Part shown: positions 39,101-47,118 of the stretch, piece after piece
Position numbering within the stretch: the first letter of the stretch is position 1
How the letters are laid out: every line of letters starts with the position of its first letter
DNA from: Acanthococcus lagerstroemiae
Taxonomy: Eukaryota > Arthropoda > Insecta > Hemiptera > Eriococcidae
Direction of reading: 5' to 3'
NCBI GenBank assembly: GCA_031841125.1
Contig: CM063110.1
Location: 29,198,678 to 29,262,677 of the forward strand
Length of the DNA stretch: 64,000 nucleotides
Notes under the pieces: model-generated
Seen by the model: only the letters and a program-made list of their open reading frames with translations
What the model was told of the DNA's origin: nothing
Database searches by the model: none
Translations under genes and position numbers: made by a program

Positions 39101-42100
39101 GTAAAATACAAAACTGTCGAATGCGGTCATTTTCTTCAGGCAAACGACTTTTTTTTTTAGAAGGATAATATTCCCAACCTCAACCTCGAATTACAATAAA
39201 TCAGTCCTCAAATTCTTACTAAACAACTCAGCAAATACTGTTTTATAACGGAATCATGATTTTAAACCTTATTTTAACATAGAGACACAGACTGGATTGT
39301 AATTAGGTGAATCAAGCTGACTTGACAAATGAGGTAAATCGCTGATTCCAACAAGAAAATTAATAAAATCTACAAAGAGACTAGTTTGGGTAACAAACTT
39401 AGTCAGTAGCCGGAAAACTTCTCAGGAGTTTTCATGAAAATTTCTTGTCAAATTTCATTAAGGAATACTGTTTATACGTCAAGGTAGATGAAATGCCTGT
39501 TTTGAGGTCACTTTTCACGTGAGACTTGTGGCAAAACTATATCGGCTCCGTCCACTCTCAGATGATCCTGCGTTCTGACTGAAAATTAGAGACGTCTTCT
39601 AGCCACAAGTCTCACCTGTGGCGTTCTTGTCTACTAAGGCTTAGTGACGAATTTTTCGTCAATCGAGAAGGCAACCATACCTATGCAGAGTTACTGTTCA
39701 GGCAAAATTAGCGCAATTTTTTTCTGACCGGGCAAGGTCCCTTTTTCCTTGCATTGGGGACAAAGCCTCCTTCAGTTCCGCCGCCTACGACTATCGCTAT
39801 TTCACAGAGCAAACGATAATCAAATTACTACCCACCAGCGGCTTGTGCAAATGCTTCGTGACTATGCTCGTCTCGCATAATCCAACAAAAGAACCATCGA
39901 AATCGCCTGACCCACACTCGCGTTACTTTCTTGTGTCGTAACGTATCCATAGTTGACTCGGATTGGCCATCGGTCAGTTTGGCTGATCCCAAAGGGTCCA
40001 TCAACAGCACCAAACCGAAAACGGTTAACGCGAATAGCGCCCAATTAAACAATACGATAACTGCGAACAAAATAAAAAAAACAACATAAATCAACATTTT
40101 TGTTTTTACATTTACTACGTATACTCATTTAAATATAAATTCTCTTCGTCGTTAAAATTTTACACTATTCCTGGAAATGAATATACGTTTGCAGAAGTGT
40201 TTTTCAGGTCCTTCGGGCGGATTTAATTGCTAGGCATCAGCGAAACTGCTTCAAGATACAATCGATGGACCGACGTAAACGAGTTTCGCTTCCAACATGA
40301 CACTATAGCTTTTTTTTCTGCACATCATTGTAGTTTCTACCTGCAATACGTCACGTGTTTGCCATACTCGTTAACAGCGTTCGACGAGGCTGAAATTTCA
40401 TAATTATGGTGACGTAATTTCGCAAAATTTTGATTATGGACGGCGAACGAACGAAAGGGCCATATACTTTTAATTCGTTCAACACGGTCATAGCAAGGTC
40501 TCAAAAAAAAATAAAAATAAAAAAAATAAACAAAAAAATTTGAGAGTTTTTGCAATGCTAAGGTGCTTTGCCACCTGGTCACTTTGCGGTTCTTTCGTCG
40601 GCAAGAGCGTTTAGTTTTTGTTCATCTTTTCTCAGAAGAGAGAACGAAGCAAGACGCCGTTCAGTGCTCCGAGACCTCGACAATGCGAGCATTTGAGGAC
40701 GAAATCAGAACATGACGACGTTCTGGGAAGCCGAATTACTGTGTGACTAGAGGGGGGGGGGGAATGAATGGACGTCAGTGATTTTGATATACGATGCCAG
40801 GATCATGACACCTGAATTAGACCTGGAGCCCCACCGAGCTTGTTGAGCCGGCTAATAAAATCTCTAGACCGACGAGCGAAATTCCGATCATTTCCGACAG
40901 AAAAATCTCTTCATGGTAGTTAAGAAGCCTAAAGAGGCGATAAGGGCATAATTTAGAATCTAAGCGCAAGACTTCTCTGATAACCACTTTTATATTAAAA
41001 ATAAAGAAAATGAGTTCATGAACGATATAAAGAGGCCTCACGTTATCTAACTTGGCTTCCCATTTCTCCTTTTTTAGAAAAGAAGTCGAACTGTGAGAGC
41101 CGAGATTTTTGTAACCTTTTCAAGTTATAAGGAAGAACAAGACATTTTCATACAATATTTCAAACGCAGACTTACTCCGTTTCAACCTCATTAGCAATTT
41201 CTCAAGACATCTTAATGGATTCAACAGGGTCTTCGTGAAAGCGTCTTAAACGTGTCTCCCAGTGTCTTAAAAACGTTTAAGATATCTCAATGAATCGTCA
41301 AGGATTTTGTATGCACTTGAGCGAGTTGTACACAGTCATTAGATTATTAAATTCTAATAAGTCTAGAAGGATTCCAATTATTCGTAATGAGGCCTAACAG
41401 ACCTTTAAAGGTTTTAACAAGTCTTGATGGGACTTTTGTGCGTTACTGAAAATTTCAATCAGCTTTCATCAGTCTCGAGGAGTCTTGTACGAGCTTCAGT
41501 GCGTCTCATTCTGATATACAATCGTAAGCAGCAGGGGCGGATCTAGGATCACATTTCGGGGGAGGGGGTACGGAAATAACAAGCGCGGATCTAGGATTAC
41601 ATCTCGGGTATAGGGTCATTTTCTTCTGATTTTTCGTTTTTTCGTTTTTCCTTTCCACGAAGGGATGGGGGGGGGGGTAAACACCTCGGCTCCATAAATC
41701 CGCACCTGGTAAGTAGTTTTTATGGGCCTAACGACTTGAAATAAATTTTCAAAACATTTAGCAGTTTCAACACTTAACGAGTTTTAAATAATGATTAGGA
41801 TGGTCCTTAGTTACTCTTGTTGGGAGGAGGGGGGGGGGGTCATTTTTTCAGTTAGCATACCCCTTAGATAGGTTTCAAATACATACTGAAAAAATCTCAT
41901 TATCTCATTTTTGAGCAATATCGATGAAAGGTAAGCTGTGCCTCAAAAAGGTTGAAGTTCCTCAGAGCACTGACATTGATTTGAGGTTCAATCGAGAGGA
42001 GAGCCTCCGTATACAGGCCTAAAAATTATTTTCATTCCGAACTTAGGATTTTCAGGATCACTGAATCTATTTCTGAGATTTTCCTTTCTCCACCTTCGGG

Positions 42101-45100
42101 CTTCACGAGGACTAATTTTAAATTATTTCAACTTTGAAGTCTGAATAAAGGTTTTTGAATCGCTGAGTTCATGTTTGGAGCAGTTGTCCCTTTCCCTCTA
42201 ATTCTTTGGACTCCACAGAGCACTAATTTTCAGTTTTTCCAATTTCCATGTCTGCGACTCGAAAAGCCTCGGAAAGGAAAACACTTGAAAAATAAACTCA
42301 GGGACTCAAAAAACACTTATTCACACATAAATGATGAAGAAACTGGAATACATTTGAGATAATTAAAACTGTGGAGCCCACAGGAGAAAAAGAAGGGGAA
42401 AAGGACCCCAGGAATGGATTCCGAGACCATGAAAATTAAGAAAGAAAATAATTGTCAAGCTCATATGGCGGGAATCCTTCTCGACCGAAGCAGAAATTCA
42501 AACACAAGGTTAATTTCCACGAGATCTTCGATTCCCTAGAGGCGCGGGTAACCCTTTACCAAATTATGCTCAAACCTGGCAGACTCTTCTTATTTTTCTA
42601 ATATTTGGATTGTTCTAGTCAAAAGATGAAAAATAGGTATCACTCTAGTAATGCTTCTTCATAGCATGAGTCTCAAGAGAGTCATATAAGCTTTAAGGAG
42701 GTCCAGGGCAGCGTAACGAACTCACAACTTCAGAGTTTCTCAGGGTTGTATTATAAAAATGCCTAAGATTGTCGGATGCCGGAGACAGTAGGAAATTTTT
42801 GGAACACGAGTTCGAGTAAATCATTTATTTTTCAAATTTAGCGCTAGAACTGACACACCAACTAAGAACTAAAAACACTACTTCATTCGGCTTTCTAAGC
42901 TGTGGTTTTTCGTTTTATCAACAAAAACAGACAGCAGACTTGCAGTCAACTGATGAATGAAAAAATGATAGTACGTAGGATCGTAGCTCTCAGTACGCAG
43001 CAAAACTGCCAACACTCAAAGACGTGAAATGTAAAAAATAAGTGTAGACACAATTGTAAGATTTAGAAAATGTCTGGCATTGTATAAAAAATACCCGGGT
43101 GCCGGGAAAATGCCGGGAGAATCAAGAATTGCCTCAGGCAATTGCCAGAGGGTTGATAACACTGATCCAGGGTGATGAAGCGGAGCATTCTAGATAGGAT
43201 TTCTGAACCCAAAAATATGAAAATATCTAAGTCAAAATGTATCATCCTGATTCAAACCCGAGAAAAAGTCTAAAGCAAATTGCGAACTCACAGCTACATA
43301 ATACGGATAATGAACAAGTTTTTCAATCCAGCCTTAAGATGTCAACAATAATTATATTATCTAATAAGTATTTATTTTCTAATTTTCTCTCAACCCGAGC
43401 CTTGGAATCCGCCCTTTCGAGCATTACCTCAGACACGTCGGGGAGCTATCAGGGCTGTCTTAGCCCACTTCCCTTCTGACCGAAAAGCCGGCCTAGGTCG
43501 AAATCTGGCGAGTAGCTACGTGGGCTCGAACGCGGGACCTCTGGATTCCGAGACCAACGCGCTATCCACTCGGCCAACCAGACCCCCTTATCTAATAAGA
43601 ATGGGAATGATTCAAGATAATTTTTTGAATAAAAAAACAAAGCTCAACGAAAGGATTTAAAAAATTAGGTTATCGACGAGAATACCAGATTATTTGCTCT
43701 TGTTTACTTCTTCACAAGACTTACTAATAATAAAACGGAAAGTTAATAAACATACTTTCGATAGTAGTTTCTGTGAAATCCTCGTAATCGCATCTGATAT
43801 AATCAGTAAATGCCCACACGGTCCCCAATGCATTCATGGCGATTTCCGGTCCAATTAATAACATTCTGTAACGAAAAATAAGAAATTCAGAGACAAATAC
43901 ACAAATAATGCGTAATTTTAAAATTAAATACTAGAAATAAAAATACCTCGGCCTATAACCGAGTCCATTTGCACGGCAACACTAACGATCAAACCACTCT
44001 AAAATGGTAATTGTAAGCCTGGCACTAAAATTCTACGGGGTACATGTCATGGTACTGAGCTTTAAAAAGTGATAAGAAATATTCATTTGCGAACGAAGCA
44101 AGCTAAGATTCACTTTCAGGAGAATTTTGGTGGAAAAGTCCATTTTAGATGATCATGGGTTGATTACTCCTCCCTCCCCCCTTTCAAAAGAGTTATGTAT
44201 GATAGTTTAAAGAACGAGTACATGTAAATGGAACGGTTTTTGCATAACTCGTGCTTTTTCCTGAAGTCTGCCAAGTTCACTGCACCTATGTCTATTGTCT
44301 TCCAAGTTCACTATCTTCTCACCAGAAGGTCGAGGTTTTCGCTTCTCACACACGTCAGATCAAAATACAAGCCTATAGATGGATAACATTTTACGTACCG
44401 AATGCAAGAGCATCGAGTATGATGATAATCCATCGATGTTCAAATGAAAGCAACAAATGTCCAATTTTGTCGATTGGCTATTAGATGAAAAGGAGGTGTA
44501 ATACTTTCCTCCATCCACCGCTAAGGCCCTGTCAATATCAAACATCGATAATCACATCGGTAACCGACCATCAGAAGGGATATACCAAATATGGGAGCAT
44601 CTCTTCCTTCACCCCCAAGAAATACCTATCAATTGAACAAATCAGATTTTGGTTAAAGATGTACTGAAGCGAATGGGTTAGAGGAGCGACGATTCTAATT
44701 TCTGCGTTAACAAAATTCCATTACTGACAAATTTTGAGACCGACAACTAAACAACAGTCATCATTTTTTAAGTTATCATTCTTTCAACCATACCACGGAC
44801 GAAAATGTTGGGAGACAGAAGCCACCCTAATCATCACCGATGTTAGCAAAATCCAGCCATTTTTTTCTTATTTTGGTTCATCAGCTCGGAGGCTTTAGCA
44901 AATGGCAATATTCCACTCTCCTCTCGGCACACACAAGTTGTTTTGGTTTGCTTCTGAGTTCCGATTAGCCAGAGACTGTCAGATTTGAGGGCTCAGAATC
45001 TCTCTTCAAAAAACCGTAAATCACAGAAGAGTGAAAATACTTTTGAAGTATGAAACCCCCACAGAAGTCCACATAAGACTGTTTCAATTTTCAAATAAAC

Positions 45101-46905
45101 GCGAATGTCCAATTCCTGGAACCAACCTACAGTCGATGACTAATTCACGCATGTTATTATTAAAACCTTCAGAACAAGATGACTCGAAACTTTTATCGAT
45201 GATTGCGTACACGGAAAATATCGAACATTAAATAAAATGTAATAAAACAATAAAATTAACTCGTCGTCTATCAATTATCACGAATTTTCGGGAGTTTCCA
45301 TCTCAAACTGAATATATTAAGAAATTATGACTGGCTGGTGGCGACTAACGGACTTCTACTCCTCAAGTTACGTCCATTTATGCAATAATCAAAAATCAAA
45401 CATGACAAACTCAAATAGGAGAGCGGATTTAGGAAACAAACATAGGGTGGGCAAATCAAATTCAAGGAGGAGGTGGAGTATCATTGCCCCTAACGTTGTC
45501 CCCATCAGAATAGAACATTTTTTCTGATATTTGAGTAGAAGCAGAAACACAAACGTGTTTTCCCTTTCAGCAACTACATCGGAAGTCCATCATCACGTTC
45601 CTGCTGCTGCTAGCTCCTTTATGGATCCGCACTTTCCAAGATATTGAACAAAATATCGCATGCTACTAGGGAGGAAATGGCGAAGTATGATTTTTGTGTT
45701 GCTGCCCTAGCCTTCAACTCGTGCTGAAAATTCACAATCGTCCTATTTCAGTTTTTCCCAAGTTATAATGCACAGGGCGAGCCAAAATAGTTGATGACCT
45801 GTTTTTAAACGCTTATACCATGTGACAACACTGATGCGCAGGCAATTTTTCCCATGTAAATATTCTCCAGACCACAGAGCCATGCTTACTAAATGGCATA
45901 CATAGCCGAATATTTTCATGAAGAAAAAAACCGCCACGCATCAGTGTTGCCACGTGGTAAGCGTTTGAAAACAGTCAGCTATTTTGGCACATCCGGCAGT
46001 ATTCTTTAGGGGAAAGAGGTTGAATTTTTCGAACTACAAAATTGACAGTCACCGTCTACAAAAACTTCAGGATTTCTAAGGCAGGAAAACTAGACGTTAG
46101 CAGTGCCATCCTGGAGGGGGGGGGGGGCAAAGGGATATTTTGCCTGCAGCCTCGCGCGGCCCTGAAAATGTGCTCAGAAATATTATCACGAGGTTTCCGC
46201 GCTTTGAGTTGAATTTTTGCCTTAGGCCTCCCAAAGTCGCGGGACAGACTGCAAGTTAGTACTTACTTTTCATGTATACCAACTGCAGGCCAGACTATCT
46301 TTTTAGCCAACTATGTAACTAAATTCTGGGGGAGGGGTAAGCCAGCGAAAAAAATTATTATCGCAACTTTTTCTATTTATAAAATCTGCAAGAGCCTCTC
46401 CCCTCTTTCGCTAAACTTAGGCCTTCTACAAACAACCAACTTCAACGATTAGGTAATCTTTATCTTTAGAACTTTTAAGAATGCAATTACAATAACACAC
46501 TTAAGCTACATGGAGGGTAATTGGACACGCCCGAGTAGTCTTCCCACAAGACATCCACACTGCCTGGGAATTCATCAATCCGCTATCTTTTCTCGACCTC
46601 TCACGCCAAATTAACACTTACAAAAAAAGGATTTCAAAACTCATCTCTGATCCGTAACCTTCAAAAAGCCGACGAGTAAATACCAAACTCACTTGATTAT
46701 GAGTAAAGGGCCGACCAGGTGTCTTGCATCGGTATCCCAAATGGCACCTTGAGCGCTTCTGTTCACCAACAGAATGAGGACAAAAATCACCAGCGAAAGC
46801 ACGGCTAGCATGCCTATAAGGTAAGCCCGCACGAATATGCCTCCGTACGCGCAGCTGAACGTCCATGAGTAGTAACGATTGCATACTACACTGATTAGCA
46901 CTAGC
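8992..46905 (-). CDS. DAGLB: Diacylglycerol lipase beta gene, 13 exons found, first exon missing
   Basis: Membrane lipase of endocannabinoid metabolism. It cuts the sn-1 acyl chain of diacylglycerol to release 2-arachidonoylglycerol-type monoacylglycerol. Joining the 13 exons gives an uninterrupted frame of about 657 residues. Order: membrane segments (exons at 46.8, 43.8 and 39.9 kb), DLVPSD-like block ([11 protein letters not shown]), Cys-rich loop, NCC block, alpha/beta-hydrolase core (ITIRGSMS), GHSLGAG nucleophile elbow, Asp block (GVGDDLVMR), His block (MPGHILHIS) and a conserved C-terminal domain. The motif [11 protein letters not shown] and the short C-terminus fit DAGL-beta; DAGL-alpha has a long tail. 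Every exon-exon phase matches. Intron sizes run from 81 bp to 8.1 kb. The missing N-terminus (about 30 residues) should lie upstream of 46905. No frameshift or premature stop is present, so the gene looks intact. Confidence 0.92.
9338..12706. mobile_element. Giant fold-back element, ~3.4 kb, GATC-rich
   Basis: The left end from 9338 (TTTGCTCTTACGGGTTCTGG, then AATAAGGATGATCA) is mirrored at the right end up to 12706. The arms can be followed almost the whole way: AGACAGGCCCAGTG, GATTTTAGATCA, CAATCCCTGTCTAAAAT, GAAAACGTTAACAAATT, AGATTATTTTGAAAAAATCT and CAGGGACGTA each recur inverted at the matching distance. Arms of about 1.5 kb differ by substitutions and indels. Both are packed with GATC, ATGATC and AAAATCATGAT words. 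The centre (10486-11219) contains inverted copies of a TCAACTCA-type minisatellite. It lies entirely inside the last DAGL intron and has no credible ORF. Confidence 0.85.
10530..11185. repeat. Minisatellite copies at the core of the giant fold-back
   Basis: CCCAACTGACTCAACTCAGA, ATTCCCACGTATCAAAGCAA occurs at 10537-10580, and its reverse complement two to three times at 10990-11180 (TTTTGCTTTGATACTTGGGA, ATTTTGAGTTGAGTCAGTTG). The same unit of about 65 bp recurs in tandem at 47345-47570, so this is a dispersed element with an internal repeat. A short perfect palindrome, TCATTCAGATTA with its complement, is also present near 10785-10809. Confidence 0.7.
12707..14721. other. Rest of the last DAGL intron
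   Basis: AT-rich intron sequence between the fold-back and exon 14722-14825. It includes a C-run near 13030 and two short copies of AATTTTACCAG(A/G)GC.GGAG at about 13950 and 14015. No exon or mobile-element end is recognisable. Confidence 0.4.
14722..14825 (-). CDS. DAGLB: DAGL-beta exon with the catalytic His block
   Basis: Acceptor CTGCGTTCGCAG, donor GTAAGT. It reads [20 protein letters not shown], then [22 protein letters not shown] corresponds to the LYPPGRIIHL motif of vertebrate DAGLs, in which the last His is the catalytic base (codon at 14766-14768 here). The exon enters at phase 0 and leaves with two bases of a codon. It is only 81 bp from the next exon upstream. Confidence 0.9.
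14907..15089 (-). CDS. DAGLB: DAGL-beta exon, post-Asp linker
   Basis: Acceptor TGCACTTGCAG, donor GTACGT; 61 codons, phase 0 at both ends. It begins [20 protein letters not shown], matching the KILLHGLWYELFGG region that marks DAGL-beta rather than DAGL-alpha, followed by a weakly conserved Ser/Pro/Asp-rich loop. Confidence 0.9.
15146..16929. mobile_element. Pogo-like DNA element filling a DAGL intron
   Basis: The left end CCGTAAATCGGGGTGACTTT, GCCG and right end CTCACCCCGGTTTACGG form an imperfect terminal inverted repeat. The first ~300 bp (15146-15445) are an inverted copy of 51170-51449, and the last ~135 bp (16795-16929) an inverted copy of 49491-49610. The two loci are therefore members of one family lying in opposite orientation. 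No transposase frame is left here; the interior holds family A repeats and a 38-bp minisatellite. It occupies 1784 of the 1879 bp of intron 15090-16968. Confidence 0.75.
16259..16418. repeat. Minisatellite, 38-bp unit, ~4 copies
   Basis: The unit ACCCACGAAGTCACGACCCC, CGTGATCTCGTGTACCGG repeats with GAAGTCAC starting at 16263, 16301 and 16339 and its variants at about 16377 and 16415, so the period is 38-39 bp. It is much more GC-rich than the flanks and splits a family A repeat in two. Confidence 0.9.
16969..17123 (-). CDS. DAGLB: DAGL-beta exon with the catalytic Asp block
   Basis: Acceptor CTTTTCAG, donor GTAAGT. It reads [20 protein letters not shown], then [20 protein letters not shown] and an end in ASRLPK. 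This matches the SPPGGLLS..EYS..FV..VVLGKD..PR region of animal DAGLs. The second Asp of GDD (codon at 17053-17055) aligns with the catalytic Asp. It enters with two bases completing the Gly codon of the previous exon and leaves at phase 0. Confidence 0.93.
17124..19501. other. DAGL intron with a GC-richer block at 17280-17700
   Basis: At about 17280-17700 the base composition rises and a plus-strand open frame reads [20 protein letters not shown] followed by [15 protein letters not shown] to a stop at 17501-17503. I do not know it. It could be a retroelement scrap or an intronic CpG-rich block. The rest of the intron is AT-rich, with a G-run near 17885 and no other recognisable content. Confidence 0.35.
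19502..19594 (-). CDS. DAGLB: DAGL-beta exon with the GHSLG nucleophile elbow
   Basis: The acceptor CGTTTCAG precedes 19594 and the donor GTTAGT follows 19502. With the G carried from the previous exon it reads [20 protein letters not shown], then [17 protein letters not shown] is the GxSxG serine-hydrolase motif with Ser at 19587-19589; the whole matches [29 protein letters not shown] of vertebrate DAGLs. Confidence 0.96.
19595..20602. other. DAGL intron, no recognisable content
   Basis: AT-rich intron sequence of about 1 kb. I see no mobile-element end, no tandem repeat and no additional exon in it. Confidence 0.5.
20603..20714 (-). CDS. DAGLB: DAGL-beta exon, AHKGM block
   Basis: It reads [20 protein letters not shown], then [18 protein letters not shown]. 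This matches the LAHKGM...A.YI...L....L..AF......Y.L.VVGHSLG stretch just before the nucleophile. Donor GTAATT. The acceptor (GGATAAAAAG) has a poor pyrimidine tract, but phase 0 and homology fix it at 20714. Confidence 0.9.
20866..21009 (-). CDS. DAGLB: DAGL-beta exon, hydrolase core strand
   Basis: Acceptor GTTATTTCAG, donor GTAAGT; 48 codons, phase 0 both ends. It reads [20 protein letters not shown], then [16 protein letters not shown]. This is the core beta strand and oxyanion region of lipase_3-type hydrolases (pattern VV.IRGT.S..D.LTDL). The intron to the next exon upstream is only 92 bp. Confidence 0.94.
21102..21225 (-). CDS. DAGLB: DAGL-beta exon, NCC block
   Basis: Acceptor TTGATTTCAG, donor GTATGC. 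It reads [20 protein letters not shown], then a stretch ending [13 protein letters not shown]. It matches the EDNCC.CN...... D IVY.SFH..VYE region of DAGLs. It enters with one base completing Arg and leaves at phase 0. Confidence 0.93.
22330..22659. mobile_element. MITE-like element, CAGTGTTGYCAGA ends (copy 2)
   Basis: The ends CAGTGTTGTCAGATAGG and CTCTGGCAACACTG form a 14-bp inverted repeat with 2 mismatches. Interior words GTACCAGCAAGAA, AAATTGTACCAGATTTCAAA and AAATGTACCAAAAT are shared in order with 613-912. A short non-autonomous element, better preserved than copy 1 at its ends. Confidence 0.7.
23364..24056. mobile_element. Fold-back element, ~690 bp
   Basis: The left arm 23364-23485 (CTTTTGCAATCACCCCCTTC, GTAAGTAGGCAACCTACC, ACTTTTGAAGGGGCTGAGT) is mirrored at 23940-24056 (ACTCAACCCCTTCAAAAGT, GTAAGTTGCCTACTTAC, GGGGGTTATTGCAAAAG). 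The ~450-bp centre is unique. The SINE at 24080 begins only 9 bp after its right end plus target repeat. Confidence 0.82.
24065..24313 (+). mobile_element. tRNA-derived SINE, copy 1, with 15-bp target duplications
   Basis: The body (24080-24298, 219 bp) is flanked by TATTAGATTATACAG at 24065-24079 and 24299-24313, a perfect target-site duplication typical of LINE-driven insertion. The head is tRNA-like with pol III box A TGGCCGAGTGG (24090-24100) and box B GGTTCGAGCCC (24134-24144). The tRNA-unrelated body contains CTAGGCCGGGGTTTCGGC, CCGACGTCTCTGAAGTAATG and GCGGATTCCAGGGCTCGGGT, and ends AAAATTAGAAAAGAG. Same family as 43357-43599 and 52127-52371. Confidence 0.93.
24090..24144 (+). promoter_or_regulatory. 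Internal pol III promoter of SINE copy 1 (boxes A and B)
   Basis: Box A TGGCCGAGTGG at 24090-24100 and box B GGTTCGAGCCC at 24134-24144, spaced as in tRNA genes. Both match the eukaryotic consensus well, so this copy could still be transcribed. Confidence 0.75.
25682..25850 (-). CDS. DAGLB: DAGL-beta exon, Cys-rich loop
   Basis: Acceptor AACGTTTTAG, donor GTAAAT. It reads [40 protein letters not shown], then [21 protein letters not shown] plus the Cys cluster matches the YM.FA.AAYGWP.Y......GLC....CC region between the membrane part and the hydrolase core. The one base carried from exon 31630-31779 completes the Asp codon (G plus AT), and the exon leaves with two bases. Confidence 0.93.
26411..26720. 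mobile_element. Near-perfect hairpin MITE, ~142-bp arms with (ATG)n
   Basis: The left arm from 26411 (GTTTAGAACAACAAATGTGC) is matched almost base for base by the right arm ending at 26720. The arms include an (ATG)n microsatellite paired with (ATC)n, ACACTCTACTCACATGCACA, AATGTAAGTAGAGCA and GGAAGCACCCGAGTACTGAC. The loop is only about 26 bp. So few mismatches suggest a young insertion or strong gene conversion between arms. Confidence 0.9.
27566..27833. repeat. (TA)n run and a 95-bp tandem duplication
   Basis: A TA dinucleotide run occupies about 27566-27592. After it, CATAGACCATTAGGCCCTGT starts at 27645 and again at 27740, each followed by matching AGGGGAGAC.GTGT.CA..A and CATATAAGACAGTCGC. 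This is a two-copy direct duplication of about 95 bp. Confidence 0.85.
28997..29228. mobile_element. Hairpin MITE, ~230 bp
   Basis: The left arm (AATCAAAACTCACATTTGCC, ACTTCAAGGGCGCAAATAGG, CAAAATACTGTACACGG) is repeated inverted at the right (CCGTGTACAGTATTTTGCCC, ATTTGCGCTCTTGAAGT, GGCAAATGTGAGTTTTGATT). Arms of about 90 bp enclose a loop of about 40 bp that itself contains GCGCCTGT/ACAGGCGC. Confidence 0.88.
31630..31779 (-). CDS. DAGLB: DAGL-beta exon, TDITPTD block
   Basis: Acceptor TTCTGGTTGCAG, donor GTAATC. It reads [20 protein letters not shown], then [20 protein letters not shown]. This corresponds to AELFS..FSDTDLVPSDIAAGL.LL.Q.Q, the most conserved cytosolic block before the Cys-rich loop. 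It enters with two bases and leaves with one, matching both neighbours. Confidence 0.94.
32944..33439. mobile_element. Short element with GACAGWGTTGCC ends
   Basis: The left end GACAGAGTTGCCAT and right end GGCAACACTGTC form an inverted repeat with one mismatch over 12 bp. The interior repeats AATCGCTAAGAA/AATCGCTAAAAATATCGC words. The ends share GTGTTGCC with the elements at 613 and 22330, but the interior differs. Confidence 0.5.
33957..34135. repeat. Direct duplication, ~50 bp, 132 bp apart
   Basis: GGTGACAATTCAGTTCAGTG, then GTTGACATTT and GGAAATTT appears at about 33962 and again at about 34092. Either a small local duplication or the ends of an element; the sequence between is unremarkable. 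Confidence 0.7.
35480..35700. repeat. Two-copy direct duplication, ~100 bp
   Basis: GCTAACATA.AA.TC.GAACAA, AGAGGTAACTAAA is followed in both copies by AAGTTTCC.GAA.TAATTT and TTCTAT/TTTTAT.ACTACA. The first copy starts near 35489 and the second near 35581. The second copy has gained a poly-C run. Confidence 0.65.
36390..36790. other. GC-richer block of unknown origin
   Basis: Composition is clearly higher in G+C than the flanking intron. A plus-strand reading frame is open for long stretches ([20 protein letters not shown]; later [20 protein letters not shown], ending PATEPS) but is broken by stops. I do not recognise it. It could be a decayed retroelement 3' end or a processed pseudogene piece. 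Confidence 0.3.
39836..40060 (-). CDS. DAGLB: DAGL-beta exon, last membrane segment
   Basis: Acceptor TTTGTTCGCAG, donor GTGGGT. It reads [20 protein letters not shown], then DPLGSAKL, and later [20 protein letters not shown] ending [12 protein letters not shown] hydrophobic segment followed by DPLG and a basic/Cys stretch matches [20 protein letters not shown]....W..R...LCCC. An alternative donor two codons on (GTAGTA) would break the phase with exon 31630-31779. Confidence 0.93.
40061..43755. other. DAGL intron, 3.7 kb, with a SINE
   Basis: Carries the minus-oriented SINE 43357-43599, G-runs at about 40753, 41667 and 41830 next to CAGGGGCGGATCTAGGAT.ACAT..CGG phrases, and degenerate GTCTTGA..GAGTCTT-type repeats at about 41200-41520 that resemble, inverted, those at the right edge of the window. 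Confidence 0.5.
43357..43599 (-). mobile_element. tRNA-derived SINE, copy 2, 12-bp target duplications
   Basis: The body 43369-43587 is again 219 bp, now on the minus strand, flanked by TTATCTAATAAG at 43357-43368 and 43588-43599. Box A (TGGCCGAGTGG) is intact; box B reads CGTTCGAGCCC with its first G replaced by C. Body words GACCTAGGCCGG, CCCCGACGTGTCTGAGGTAA and GCGGATTCCAAGGCTCGGGT match copy 1. Confidence 0.92.
43756..43865 (-). CDS. DAGLB: DAGL-beta exon, membrane segment
   Basis: Acceptor TTCGTTACAG, donor GTATGT. It reads [20 protein letters not shown], then [16 protein letters not shown]. This matches [21 protein letters not shown]...CD of vertebrate DAGL-beta. It enters with one base completing Lys (AA plus A) and leaves with one base completing Ile (A plus TT) in the next exon. 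Confidence 0.92.
43866..46692. other. DAGL intron, 2.8 kb
   Basis: Contains the hairpin element 45778-45994 and a G-run near 46119. Otherwise AT-rich with no recognisable exon or repeat. Confidence 0.5.
45778..45994. mobile_element. Hairpin MITE, ~217 bp
   Basis: The left arm 45778-45846 (GAGCCAAAATAGTTGATGAC, AAACGCTTATACCATGTGAC, AACACTGATGCG) is mirrored at 45926-45994 (CGCATCAGTGTTGCCACGTG, GTAAGCGTTTGAAAAC, AGCTATTTTGGCAC). The loop is about 80 bp. It lies in a DAGL intron. Confidence 0.85.
46693..46905 (-). CDS. DAGLB: DAGL-beta exon, N-terminal membrane region (most 5' exon found)
   Basis: Acceptor TTTTTGTTTCAG, donor GTGAGT. It reads [60 protein letters not shown], then [11 protein letters not shown]. 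It holds one to two hydrophobic segments, as expected for DAGL transmembrane helices. It begins mid-codon (a single G completes it), so at least one coding exon lies upstream. By comparison with human DAGL-beta that exon should hold about 30 residues with a GRRW..SDDL-like motif. Confidence 0.9.
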
Positions 46906-46946
46906 CTGAAACAAAAACAATATTTTATAATTATTAGATATTCTGG

Positions 46947-47087
46947 GAACAATTCAATCGAACTCCGGATTTGGTAAATAAGGTACAGTCCGTTCCCTAG
47001 AGCACATCAGTGATACTGCACTCGCCTCACATCCACGCGAGGTTCGATTCCCCACGCTGGAAAGCTAGTGTACCAGTTTTGTCTCAC

Positions 47088-47118
<31 letters not shown>

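Larger units (their letters stand above)
31780..39835. other. DAGL intron, 8.1 kb
   Basis: Contains the element 32944-33439, duplications at 33957-34135 and 35480-35700, several poly-C runs (about 34390, 35062, 35170, 35657, 36950, 37150), and a GC-richer block at 36390-36790. The remainder (about 37.2-39.8 kb) is AT-rich sequence in which I find no exon or element end; a short stem (GAGACTTGTGGC/GCCACAAGTCTC) lies at about 39522-39613. Confidence 0.5.
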
